Notes under the pieces: model-generated | What the model was told of the DNA's origin: nothing | The model's database searches: none | Seen by the model: only the letters and a program-made list of their open reading frames with translations | Source: a virus | Reading direction: 5' to 3' (one strand) | DNA length: 62,169 bases | IMG/VR virus record: IMGVR_UViG_3300031696_000001 | Location: 1-62,169 of that record | In this document: positions 7,969 through 13,655 of the stretch, piece after piece | How the letters are laid out: each line of letters opens with the position of its first letter | Numbering within the stretch: position 1 is the first letter of the stretch | Made by a program: the position numbers and the translations under genes

Positions 7969-8573
7969 TACTTAATGTATTTAGATATTTCCTTTTTTAC
8001 CAATGGCTTTATCTTATACTTAACCTCTAAGTTCTTTACAATTTTAGGTAGTCCAAGATCCTTATTATCTCCTACATACTTTAATACCTTAGCAAAGTTT
8101 TCATCTCCAATATTTAATTCAACATGGGTTGGCTTACTTGGTACTGGAGTTTTACTTACTGCCATAGATGGCTTGATAGTTTGTACAATATCCTCTCCAA
8201 TCCATAAACTTAATCCTAATCCATGCATAGCAATTGCCTTTGCAGTTGATCGTTGGATTGCAGTATTCACATCCATTGAAGTTACCTTTTCAATTGCTAT
8301 TGAATTATTTCTATAATCCATAACTGGTAGGTAGTCTATATGCTCCATTCCCTCAATAATAATTCCTACCTTAACATAAGCAGTTTTACCATCAGTAAAA
8401 AAATTAAGTCCAGTATGCTCAGATTCATATACAACTCTTTGTGCAGTAGGGTGTTCTGATTTTATCATACTCCAAGCAGATGCCCAAGATAGATAACTAA
8501 ACTTTCCTTTCTTTTCTGTTTTATCCTTTACAGATATGGATGATAAATCCTTAAAAATGTTTTCGTTTTTCAT
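7968..8573 (-). CDS. Sak3/DUF1071-like single-strand annealing protein
   Basis: A 201-residue protein. Residues about 24-135 carry the pattern of the DUF1071 (Sak3-type) annealing proteins: FSYLSWASAWSMIK, then GKTAYVKVGIIIEG, YLPVMDYRNNSI, and TAIQRSTAKAIAMHGLGL.LW.GED. These proteins coat ssDNA and anneal complementary strands. The pairing with a RecE-like exonuclease downstream makes a two-component recombination system likely. The C-terminal 60 residues are basic and probably bind DNA or partners. Confidence 0.85.
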   Translation of the reverse strand: MKNENIFKDLSSISVKDKTEKKGKFSYLSWASAWSMIKSEHPTAQRVVYESEHTGLNFFTDGKTAYVKVGIIIEGMEHIDYLPVMDYRNNSIAIEKVTSMDVNTAIQRSTAKAIAMHGLGLSLWIGEDIVQTIKPSMAVSKTPVPSKPTHVELNIGDENFAKVLKYVGDNKDLGLPKIVKNLEVKYKIKPLVKKEISKYIK

Positions 8574-8576
8574 AAT

Positions 8577-8960
8577 TTAATTTAATTTATTTAATTGTTT
8601 TTGTCTTTTTGAATAATTAATAAGTAAGTTTTCTCTACTTGTTTTTAATTTTTGAATATGCTTATCATTCTTACGAGTATTTACCTCATTCCTTATTCTA
8701 TCCTCTATCATGTCTAATTTTCTCTTATAATTCATCATTGATAATCTTAAGCCTCCTTTGATCCATCCATGAATGAAAAATAAATCATACTCATCTTCAT
8801 TGCAGTCTTGGAAGTAATCTCCATTTCTACTACAATTTAGTATCTGAATATCAGAGTCAAATTTCTGAATCTTAACTCCATAATTTATAATACTATTTTG
8901 TGAGTGAATGGCTTTATAATCACTTAATGCTTGAGAATATATATCCTCTATACTATGCAT
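8577..8960 (-). CDS. conserved hypothetical protein with C-terminal coiled coil (127 aa)
   Basis: A 127-residue protein. The N-terminal half has DIQILNCSRNGDYFQDCNEDEYDLFF, a pattern seen in small phage replication-region proteins of unknown function. The C-terminal half (MMNYKRKLDMIEDRIRNEV on) is a basic helix that probably forms a coiled coil. It overlaps the DnaA-like gene by eight bases and precedes the annealing gene by three bases. Confidence 0.7.
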   Translation of the reverse strand: MHSIEDIYSQALSDYKAIHSQNSIINYGVKIQKFDSDIQILNCSRNGDYFQDCNEDEYDLFFIHGWIKGGLRLSMMNYKRKLDMIEDRIRNEVNTRKNDKHIQKLKTSRENLLINYSKRQKQLNKLN

Positions 8961-9246
8961 CTTGTAATTTATTTACCACATCTTTAAAGTCTTGGTCGCT
9001 ATCAATAAGTTCTTTAGCTTTCTTATATCCATGTATGATAGTAGAGTGAGCAACTGAGTGTCCTTGTTCCTCCATGAATCTTTGGATGTATGAAATTCTA
9101 ATTGGTCTCTCCATACATAAATAGTATAGCATTTGTCTTGCATCTACTATCTCCCTCTTCTTTGTTTTATCAAACATCTGATCCATTGTCAGATGAAACT
9201 GCTTGGCTATTGCTATTGCATAACCATCAAAAATATCTTTTTTCAT
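8953..9246 (-). CDS. stand-alone DnaA domain IV-like DNA-binding protein
   Basis: A 97-residue protein that matches only the C-terminal DNA-binding domain of the replication initiator DnaA: KKREIVDARQMLYYLCMER (basic loop and helix), then GHSVAHSTIIHGYKKAKEL, the equivalent of the DnaA signature HsTv.ha..ki. The AAA+ ATPase part is absent. It could bind DnaA-box-like sites to start phage replication, attract the host helicase loader, or titrate host DnaA boxes. The 152-base leader contains a strong RNA hairpin. Confidence 0.85.
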   Translation of the reverse strand: MKKDIFDGYAIAIAKQFHLTMDQMFDKTKKREIVDARQMLYYLCMERPIRISYIQRFMEEQGHSVAHSTIIHGYKKAKELIDSDQDFKDVVNKLQDA

Positions 9247-9262
9247 ATTTAATTTAATTATA

Positions 9263-9359
9263 TAATATCAAGTGCAGTAGTCTAAATCTCGTTAGCCATT
9301 CTATTGATATTCCTTCCAATCCCTACTACACTTAATATTAAATTTATTTAGGTGGCTAA
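9263..9359 (-). ncRNA. structured leader RNA (18-bp stem, possible pseudoknot) before the DnaA-like gene
   Basis: Arms 9340-9323 and 9280-9263 pair over 18 bp around a 42-base loop. The two positions that are not Watson-Crick (9334/9269 and 9328/9275) are G-U pairs only in the leftward transcript, the strand that is actually transcribed; in the other strand they would be A-C mismatches. In addition 9359-9353 (TTAGCCA) is complementary to loop bases 9298-9292, which gives an H-type pseudoknot order. The element ends 16 bases before the ATG at 9246. It is probably a regulatory or processing element. Confidence 0.6.
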
Positions 9360-9360
9360 G

Positions 9361-9376
9361 ATAATACTTTAGTATT
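9361..9376. promoter_or_regulatory. small palindrome upstream of the DnaA-like gene
   Basis: AATACT - TT - AGTATT (9363-9376) is a perfect 6-bp inverted repeat just upstream of the structured leader. It could be an operator or a short hairpin; nothing proves which. Confidence 0.35.
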
Positions 9377-9398
9377 ACTTTACCAAATTTTGTTCAAT

Positions 9399-9734
9399 TT
9401 ATTTTAAATTATTTAATTTATCTATCTCAAACCTAAGATGATTAATGGCTTTCTCAATGTCCTCAATGTGCTTAGCCTTATTATCCATCCCTTGTTCAAA
9501 TTTCTTTCCACACCTTAGTAAATAGCTGGTGGCAGTACCTATATTGTATGATAAATTCCAATCCTCAATTACTTTCCTTGCCTCATAACCATAGACCGAT
9601 CCAATGTAATAGTTTGGTATATTAATATTATCATTATCTGAAACTTTAATAGGTAAATCATTACTACCGAATTTAAATAATTCCTCTAAATTTTCTATTT
9701 GATCCTTAGTTCCTTTAAATTTTATTGTCTTCAT
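9399..9734 (-). CDS. DUF3310-like phage protein
   Basis: A 111-residue protein. From residue about 45 the pattern YGYEARKVIEDWNLSYNIGTATSYLLRCGKK, then KHIEDIEKAINHL, resembles DUF3310 (the nucleotide-kinase-like phage early family: evI.dw.l.f..Gna.KYl.R...K ... Dl.KA..yl). The biochemical role of the family is not settled. Its start forms an ATGA overlap with the 39-residue gene upstream. Confidence 0.8.
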   Translation of the reverse strand: MKTIKFKGTKDQIENLEELFKFGSNDLPIKVSDNDNINIPNYYIGSVYGYEARKVIEDWNLSYNIGTATSYLLRCGKKFEQGMDNKAKHIEDIEKAINHLRFEIDKLNNLK

Positions 9735-9850
9735 TTCTTTATTTTTTTAATGTAATCTGCCATTTGTTGTAGTTTTTGTATGATTTTTTTATTAGGATTT
9801 GGCTTTAATTTCTCTAATAATATCTTTTTATATATTTTAATTTTCTCCAT
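9731..9850 (-). CDS. micro-protein upstream of the DUF3310-like gene (39 aa)
   Basis: A 39-residue, very basic helical frame beginning MEKIKIYKKILLEKLK and ending MADYIKKIKK. It lies five bases after the 122-residue gene and ends in an ATGA overlap with the DUF3310-like gene. The tight fit is the evidence; no family is recognised. Confidence 0.55.
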   Translation of the reverse strand: MEKIKIYKKILLEKLKPNPNKKIIQKLQQMADYIKKIKK

Positions 9851-9855
9851 TTTAT

Positions 9856-10224
9856 TTAATCTATTAAGTTAATTTCACTAATTTGCTCTACATATTCCCA
9901 GTACATTCCTATCTCGGAATGTGTCTGCCCATCTTCTCCAAGTCCTACACAAAATACAGTATCCTTACCGAAAGGATCTTTATTACATCCTTTAGAATCT
10001 TGTTTCTCTAACCAATTCATAATCTCTTTACACCAATCATCTGAATCGTACCATTGAATGTAATTGAATGTATAAAAGGTTTTATCATTTGGGTCTTCAT
10101 GTACATGTAGGTAATCTCCATCTGTTTTGTTTACGTCAATTTCATGTTTCCTTAGTATTTTATCAAATTCTTTTGACAAATCTCCAGTTTTTACTCCTAT
10201 AATTACTTTGCTTCTATATCCCAT
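9856..10224 (-). CDS. conserved hypothetical phage protein (MGYRS-type, 122 aa)
   Basis: A 122-residue acidic protein starting MGYRSKVIIGVKTGDLSKEF, with TFYTFNYIQWYDSDDWCKEIMNWL in the middle and VGLGEDGQTHSEIGM.WE near the end. This start and middle are familiar from small phage proteins of unknown function. It is translated from an AT-rich leader (taaaataaa) with no Shine-Dalgarno sequence. Confidence 0.75.
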   Translation of the reverse strand: MGYRSKVIIGVKTGDLSKEFDKILRKHEIDVNKTDGDYLHVHEDPNDKTFYTFNYIQWYDSDDWCKEIMNWLEKQDSKGCNKDPFGKDTVFCVGLGEDGQTHSEIGMYWEYVEQISEINLID

Positions 10225-10235
10225 TTTATTTAATT

Positions 10236-10439
10236 TTAATTTATACTGGCTTGATGATAGTCATTATCATCATCATCATCATAATACCCTCTTACCGAAT
10301 TCTCTTCTCTCTCTATTGAAGCAAGACAATCTTCTAAGTCCCTTTTTTTATGGGTTTCGTTGTAATTCCCATACATCTCTATTTTCCTTGCCTTAATATT
10401 TTTCAACTCTTTATGTAATCCTTGTAATTTAGTTTGCAT
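10236..10439 (-). CDS. hypothetical protein with poly-Asp stretch (67 aa)
   Basis: A 67-residue protein with a basic N-terminal helix and a run of Asp (GYYDDDDDND) near the C-terminus. The ATG at 10439 is chosen because it follows the upstream stop by seven bases. In-frame ATGs at 10463 and 10526 would overlap the upstream gene by 17 and 80 bases. The Asp run is encoded by a short gat/gac repeat. Unknown function. Confidence 0.55.
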   Translation of the reverse strand: MQTKLQGLHKELKNIKARKIEMYGNYNETHKKRDLEDCLASIEREENSVRGYYDDDDDNDYHQASIN

Positions 10440-10446
10440 AATATAT

Positions 10447-10725
10447 TTATAAGTGTCCTCCATATGAATGACCATCTTCATCAACGGGACATTGAAATCT
10501 CCATTCACTATCCATTTCAGTTTCATTCATTCCATCATAATCATCTACCCCACTTCCAAACTCTACTTTTGAGAATGTATACTTTGCATCCATTTGGTCA
10601 GCCCATAATTGCTCGTTATCATTTATCCAATCCATCATATCATCTTGTTCAACATCATTAGGAACTTCAATTTCTATCTCTGTAAACTTGTGGTACACAC
10701 TTCTTTGTTGTATTTTTACTATCAT
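10447..10725 (-). CDS. hypothetical acidic protein (92 aa)
   Basis: A 92-residue strongly acidic protein (EIEIEVPNDVEQDDMMDWIN, then GSGVDDYDGMNETEMD), with aromatic residues and a C-terminal CPVDEDGHSYGGH. Very acidic small early proteins can act as DNA mimics or host-takeover factors, but nothing specific shows that here. One base separates its start from the stop of the upstream gene. Confidence 0.65.
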   Translation of the reverse strand: MIVKIQQRSVYHKFTEIEIEVPNDVEQDDMMDWINDNEQLWADQMDAKYTFSKVEFGSGVDDYDGMNETEMDSEWRFQCPVDEDGHSYGGHL

Positions 10726-10726
10726 T

Positions 10727-10894
10727 TTATTTAGTTTCTACTGAACACATTATTACTACACTATCATCTAATTTAGATAATTCATTTTCAAACTCTTCAG
10801 CCATCATTTCAAAGTCATAAGTTATACTACCATCTTTATTTCTCATATAGTATGCTGGTACTATAATTTGGTTTACTGCAATTTCTCTTTCCAT
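10727..10894 (-). CDS. hypothetical small protein (55 aa)
   Basis: A 55-residue frame starting MEREIAVNQIIVPAYYMRNK and ending VVIMCSVETK. It is acidic in the second half (FEMMAEEFENELSKLDD). The stop of the upstream 56-residue gene shares a base with its ATG (TAATG), a typical coupled junction. No family is recognised. Confidence 0.6.
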   Translation of the reverse strand: MEREIAVNQIIVPAYYMRNKDGSITYDFEMMAEEFENELSKLDDSVVIMCSVETK

Positions 10895-11064
10895 TATTTT
10901 ATTTTTAGTCCATCGTTAATTTTAATAGCTTTCTTTAAGCTAAGTGTCCAGTCTTTGATAACATTATCAATATTTTTATCTATTGTAGCATTATGCTTAC
11001 CCTTAGATTTTTTAAGTTTCTCAATCTCTTGGATTAAGAATTCTTGTAATTTGTTATTTTTCAT
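10894..11064 (-). CDS. hypothetical small helical protein (56 aa)
   Basis: A 56-residue basic helical frame beginning MKNNKLQEFLIQEIEKLKKS and ending NDGLKIK. It is packed between the 91-residue gene (five bases upstream) and the 55-residue gene (TAATG junction). No family is recognised. Confidence 0.6.
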   Translation of the reverse strand: MKNNKLQEFLIQEIEKLKKSKGKHNATIDKNIDNVIKDWTLSLKKAIKINDGLKIK

Positions 11065-11069
11065 CTTAT

Positions 11070-11345
11070 TTATATTAAATTAATCATTACAGTACCAGCA
11101 TCATACCACTCAGAGTACCATCCTCTTTTCTTTAACTCTTCTTCCCATTTATTAAGTACTCCAAATACTCTGTTATTATGATCCTCAGAATAGTAGTCAT
11201 ATATTACCTCTCCTTTATACTCCTCCATAGATTCTCCACATAAGTGTATACCTCCAGTGCCTCCGCTAAAGTCTTCTGATGTACCTACAAACTCTTGATG
11301 TTTTGATAACCAATTCATCATTTGGTTTCTTTTTATTGCTTTCAT
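11070..11345 (-). CDS. conserved hypothetical protein, first gene after an internal early promoter (91 aa)
   Basis: A 91-residue protein: NWLSKHQEFVGTSEDFSGG, GGIHLCGESMEEYKGE, then WYSEWYDAGTVMI at the end. The compact, strongly patterned sequence suggests a conserved small early protein, but no function is known. A well-formed Bacteroidota promoter (11378-11385) lies 33 bases upstream, so this gene heads its own transcript unit. Confidence 0.7.
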   Translation of the reverse strand: MKAIKRNQMMNWLSKHQEFVGTSEDFSGGTGGIHLCGESMEEYKGEVIYDYYSEDHNNRVFGVLNKWEEELKKRGWYSEWYDAGTVMINLI

Positions 11346-11377
11346 TGTTTATTTAAATTTGATTATTAATTCGTTTG

Positions 11378-11407
11378 CAAAGATAAGTAATATATATTTA
11401 TTACACA
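11378..11407 (-). promoter_or_regulatory. Bacteroidota-type promoter, early arm
   Basis: Read leftward, TTG (11407-11405) is followed after 20 bases by TATCTTTG (11385-11378), the -33/-7 arrangement of primary sigma-factor promoters in Bacteroidota. Transcription would start about five bases further left and enter the 91-residue gene. Confidence 0.8.
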
Positions 11408-11430
11408 AGTTTTATACAACTTATTTACAC

Positions 11431-11778
11431 TTATCGGTAGTCATCACAAAATAATTGCCATTCCATCCATCGCTCAATCTTTACCAGCTCTTTGATGGAT
11501 GTTAATTGCACATTTAATATTAATATTGATTTATCATTCTCTTTACTTATCTCATCACTATACTTTGGCATAATATCATCTCCATCATTGTTATACCAAA
11601 ACTCCCCAATAATTTCTCCACATATTGCCTCTATCTCAATTAAAGAATCATTGTAGTATCCTCCAGTACCTTTGTGCAATGCCTTTGAAATCTTATTAAC
11701 TATTGATTGCATCTCCTTAATTTGCTTATCTTGTTCTTGTGGTATCTCAACCTCGTATACATCGTTAAATACTTTCAT
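11431..11778 (-). CDS. hypothetical early protein, GGYYNDS paralogue 1 (115 aa)
   Basis: A 115-residue acidic protein. The segment MQSIVNKISKALHKGTGGYYNDSLI aligns by eye with the 109-residue protein at 12453-12782 (LMRKIANQVGKSTGGYYNDSII). Both continue with an acidic, aromatic part and a C-terminal KELVKIE/KMVKVE helix, so the two genes are probably duplicates. Each is preceded by a structured RNA in its leader, and here the leader ends AAAGCACACAAA before the ATG. Function unknown. Confidence 0.7.
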   Translation of the reverse strand: MKVFNDVYEVEIPQEQDKQIKEMQSIVNKISKALHKGTGGYYNDSLIEIEAICGEIIGEFWYNNDGDDIMPKYSDEISKENDKSILILNVQLTSIKELVKIERWMEWQLFCDDYR

Positions 11779-11798
11779 TTTGTGTGCTTTAAATTTTA

Positions 11799-11862
11799 GG
11801 AATCAACTGTTGACTCCTTGTACCACCAAAACCTCACTACTTTCGTAGCAAGGCAAATGGTG
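11799..11862 (-). ncRNA. intergenic structured RNA A (long GNRA hairpin plus short hairpin)
   Basis: In the leftward transcript, 11862-11824 folds as CACCA - UUU - 10-bp stem (GCCUUGCUAC) - GAAA loop - GUAGUGAGGU - UU - UGGUG. It is followed by an 8-bp hairpin with a triloop (11817-11799, GGAGUCAA/UUGAUUCC), and then an unstructured A/C-rich leader to the ATG at 11778. The layout equals that of element C (13645-13581), with different but compensating bases in the upper stem. It could be a processing site (RNase III-like) or a ribozyme of unknown class. The hammerhead occupies the equivalent place before the paralogous gene. Confidence 0.6.
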
Positions 11863-11875
11863 TCCAACACACAAT

Positions 11876-12160
11876 TTATCTATTTAAGGCATTCATTATA
11901 CCTTTACCTATTATCCTTTGTCTTTCTCTAAATTCAGAACAATCTATCTCTACCTTATCAAACCATTTTACATCCTTACTATTATCTAATTTGATGATGA
12001 CATCTCCATATTTATTTAGGATCTGTTGCTTGTACCTAATAAGACTATCTTTATCATACACTAATCTCATACTATCTCCTCCATTAGGCATATGTACTTG
12101 TCCTAAAAATATCTCCATTAACATATCATATGTTAACCATCTTAATTTCATTCTTATCAT
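11876..12160 (-). CDS. hypothetical protein (94 aa)
   Basis: A 94-residue basic protein starting MIRMKLRWLTYDMLMEIFLG, with KDSLIRYKQQILNKYGDVII in the middle. A second ATG three codons in is an equally possible start. The intergenic structured RNA A begins 13 bases after its stop. No family is recognised. Confidence 0.6.
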   Translation of the reverse strand: MIRMKLRWLTYDMLMEIFLGQVHMPNGGDSMRLVYDKDSLIRYKQQILNKYGDVIIKLDNSKDVKWFDKVEIDCSEFRERQRIIGKGIMNALNR

Positions 12161-12165
12161 ATCTA

Positions 12166-12450
12166 TTATATTTCAGTTAATATTCCGTTAATCTCCTCAT
12201 ACTCATAGTCTTCAGGACATTCCCATTCAGTCCAATAGTAAATTTCATCATTGTAAGCCCATTCAAGTAGTCCATCATCATCTAATAAACTTAGAGGTAT
12301 ATCGTTTCCCTCTTCATCTTCAGCAGTCCAATCCTTACTCCTGAGTAGCTTAATTAAGTCCTTCTTATGCTTGATATATTCATTGTCATTGAATACATAA
12401 CCATCATTCATTCCCTCTCCCGTTACCGAGCAACATCTTGCATATTTCAT
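12166..12450 (-). CDS. conserved hypothetical protein (CCSVTGEGMNDGYV-type, 94 aa)
   Basis: A 94-residue acidic protein beginning MKYARCCSVTGEGMNDGYVF. The CC.VTGEGMN.GYVF start recurs in small proteins of Bacteroidota and their phages and may form a metal or nucleotide site. The remainder is rich in Trp, Tyr and acidic residues (EWAYNDEIYYWTEWECPEDY). It starts two bases after the upstream paralogue gene. Function unknown. Confidence 0.7.
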   Translation of the reverse strand: MKYARCCSVTGEGMNDGYVFNDNEYIKHKKDLIKLLRSKDWTAEDEEGNDIPLSLLDDDGLLEWAYNDEIYYWTEWECPEDYEYEEINGILTEI

Positions 12451-12452
12451 AA

Positions 12453-12782
12453 TTATCTTTTTATTTCCTCCATTAGTAATTCAACCTTTACCATCTTAGT
12501 AATTGATGATAATGTTTCTTTTAAGTCCTTGATAGTAACCTTATTTTGAAGTCCTATCTCAACACTATAAACCATACTCTCCTCCTTTAAGTAGTATCCA
12601 TCAGCATCCATTATTCCATTTGCATAAGCAAACTCATCCCATATATAGCTTGAATCATCAGTACAGATTATACTATCATTATAGTAACCTCCCGTTGATT
12701 TACCTACTTGATTAGCAATCTTTCTCATTAAGGATGATACCTCCTTAATCTGTATCTGTTGAATTTGTGTATCTAATTTCAT
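12453..12782 (-). CDS. hypothetical early protein, GGYYNDS paralogue 2 (109 aa)
   Basis: A 109-residue protein, a paralogue of 11431-11778 through MRKIANQVGKSTGGYYNDSII and the closing KMVKVELLMEEI. The region between (SSYIWDEFAYANGIMDADGYY) is acidic and aromatic. Its mRNA should begin at a hammerhead cleavage site 32 bases upstream of the ATG, leaving a 5' hairpin followed by an unstructured CAAUUAACACCAACAAC leader. Function unknown. Confidence 0.7.
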   Translation of the reverse strand: MKLDTQIQQIQIKEVSSLMRKIANQVGKSTGGYYNDSIICTDDSSYIWDEFAYANGIMDADGYYLKEESMVYSVEIGLQNKVTIKDLKETLSSITKMVKVELLMEEIKR

Positions 12783-12799
12783 GTTGTTGGTGTTAATTG

Positions 12800-12813
12800 G
12801 TATCTTATGATAC
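12800..12813 (-). ncRNA. 5' hairpin exposed after hammerhead cleavage
   Basis: Immediately after the predicted cleavage point, GUAUC - AUAA - GAUAC (12813-12800) can fold into a 5-bp hairpin at the new 5' end. The same GUAUC strand forms stem I of the uncut ribozyme, so the two folds exclude each other. Cleavage would release the strand and leave a capped, probably more stable mRNA 5' end. Confidence 0.65.
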
Positions 12814-12863
12814 TGACACTACTTGCGTAGTGTTTCGGCTAATAGAAGCCTCATCAGAGTATC
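12809..12863 (-). ncRNA. type I hammerhead self-cleaving ribozyme
   Basis: All core nucleotides are present in the leftward transcript. Stem I is GAUACU (12863-12858) with AGUAUC (12814-12809), 6 bp perfect. The core CUGAUGA is 12857-12851. Stem II is GGCU-UCUAUU-AGCC (12850-12837). GAAA follows, in which the last A pairs with U 12816. Stem III is CACUAC-GCAA-GUAGUG (12832-12817), 6 bp with a GNRA loop. The cleavage triplet is GUC, so the cut falls between 12815 and 12814. It lies in the space after the 231-residue gene (stop at 12866) and before the 109-residue gene, so self-cleavage would split the polycistronic mRNA. Confidence 0.92.
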
Positions 12864-12865
12864 TA

Positions 12866-13561
12866 TTATTTGTTATGATGGTGTATGTGAGTCTCTATCA
12901 AATCATCAGAGTATCTCTTGATTACCTCATTCCAATCTATAAGGTTTATATCATTTGCATTGAATTCATCCTCTCTAACTAATCTGAAGAATGTTTGTAA
13001 GATATCCTCTTTCCAATACTCAGTATTATCTAACACTAAACATAATCGGTAGGTTTGGATGTTTGTGTATCCGTTAACCTTTACACTATCCATAATTGAT
13101 TTACCAATTTCATCTCCATTCTCATCAATACAAGCATCATTCTGAGCATCTACCCAAGCATCTGATTGATATTTTTTAACATCAACTGCATCTCCATTCT
13201 CATCAAAATCTCCTAAGATATCCTCATCTCTGCAATCAGGACATATATCACAGAAATCATGTTCTTCTCTTGTCATGTCTTTATCACATACCTCACAAAT
13301 AGGTTCAAACTCCTCTCCAGCTATTCTCGGTAGGAAATGCTCATCCTCTGCATATATACCTTTGAAATCATGCAGTACATCCGTTAACCTATGCTCTAAG
13401 TTATTTACTACTGCTATTACCCATTCTGGGTTTAATTCTACTACTCTGCCTATTGCCGTCTTACTATCTACTCCAAAGTTTAACTGCCAATCTTGGCTAA
13501 GGAAAAAATTCATTGGCATAAGGAAATTTAATCTTGGTACTAACATCTCATCTCTTTTCAT
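12866..13561 (-). CDS. hypothetical protein with zinc-ribbon-like Cys cluster (231 aa)
   Basis: A 231-residue acidic protein. In the middle, CEVCDKDMTREEHDFCDICPDC holds two CxxC pairs plus His and should bind zinc. It ends in His-rich ETHIHHHNK. The ATG at 13561 is preferred over one nine codons upstream because it follows the same AAAACACACAAG-type leader seen before other early genes. The 3' end (12915-12903) repeats 14 bases of the hammerhead that begins just after its stop. Function unknown. Confidence 0.7.
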   Translation of the reverse strand: MKRDEMLVPRLNFLMPMNFFLSQDWQLNFGVDSKTAIGRVVELNPEWVIAVVNNLEHRLTDVLHDFKGIYAEDEHFLPRIAGEEFEPICEVCDKDMTREEHDFCDICPDCRDEDILGDFDENGDAVDVKKYQSDAWVDAQNDACIDENGDEIGKSIMDSVKVNGYTNIQTYRLCLVLDNTEYWKEDILQTFFRLVREDEFNANDINLIDWNEVIKRYSDDLIETHIHHHNK

Positions 13562-13580
13562 CTTGTGTGTTTTAATGGTA

Positions 13581-13645
13581 GGAATCAATTGCTGATTCCC
13601 TCTACCTCGAATAACTCACATATCTCTATGCAAGTCGTTCGGTAG
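13581..13645 (-). ncRNA. intergenic structured RNA C (long GNRA hairpin plus short hairpin)
   Basis: In the leftward transcript CUAC (13645-13642) and the following CGAACGACUUGCAUA pair across a GAGA loop with UAUGUGAGUUAUUCG, then AG bulge and GUAG (to 13602): about 19 bp with one C-A mismatch and several G-U pairs. A perfect 7-bp hairpin GGAAUCA-GCAAU-UGAUUCC (13599-13581) follows. The ATG is 20 bases further on, behind an A/C-rich leader. The fold and the CUUGC/GUGAG pieces match element A while the apical stem differs by compensating changes. Confidence 0.6.
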
Positions 13646-13655
13646 TGGTGTTAGG

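Noticed and set aside
11799-11862. Reading structured RNA A as a second hammerhead
   Set aside because: It contains GAAA and a GUC-like step, but there is no CUGANGA on either side and the GAAA is a hairpin loop, so the core cannot form.
13581-13645. Reading structured RNA C as a plain intrinsic terminator
   Set aside because: No U run follows either hairpin and the next gene starts 20 bases later with no new promoter box.
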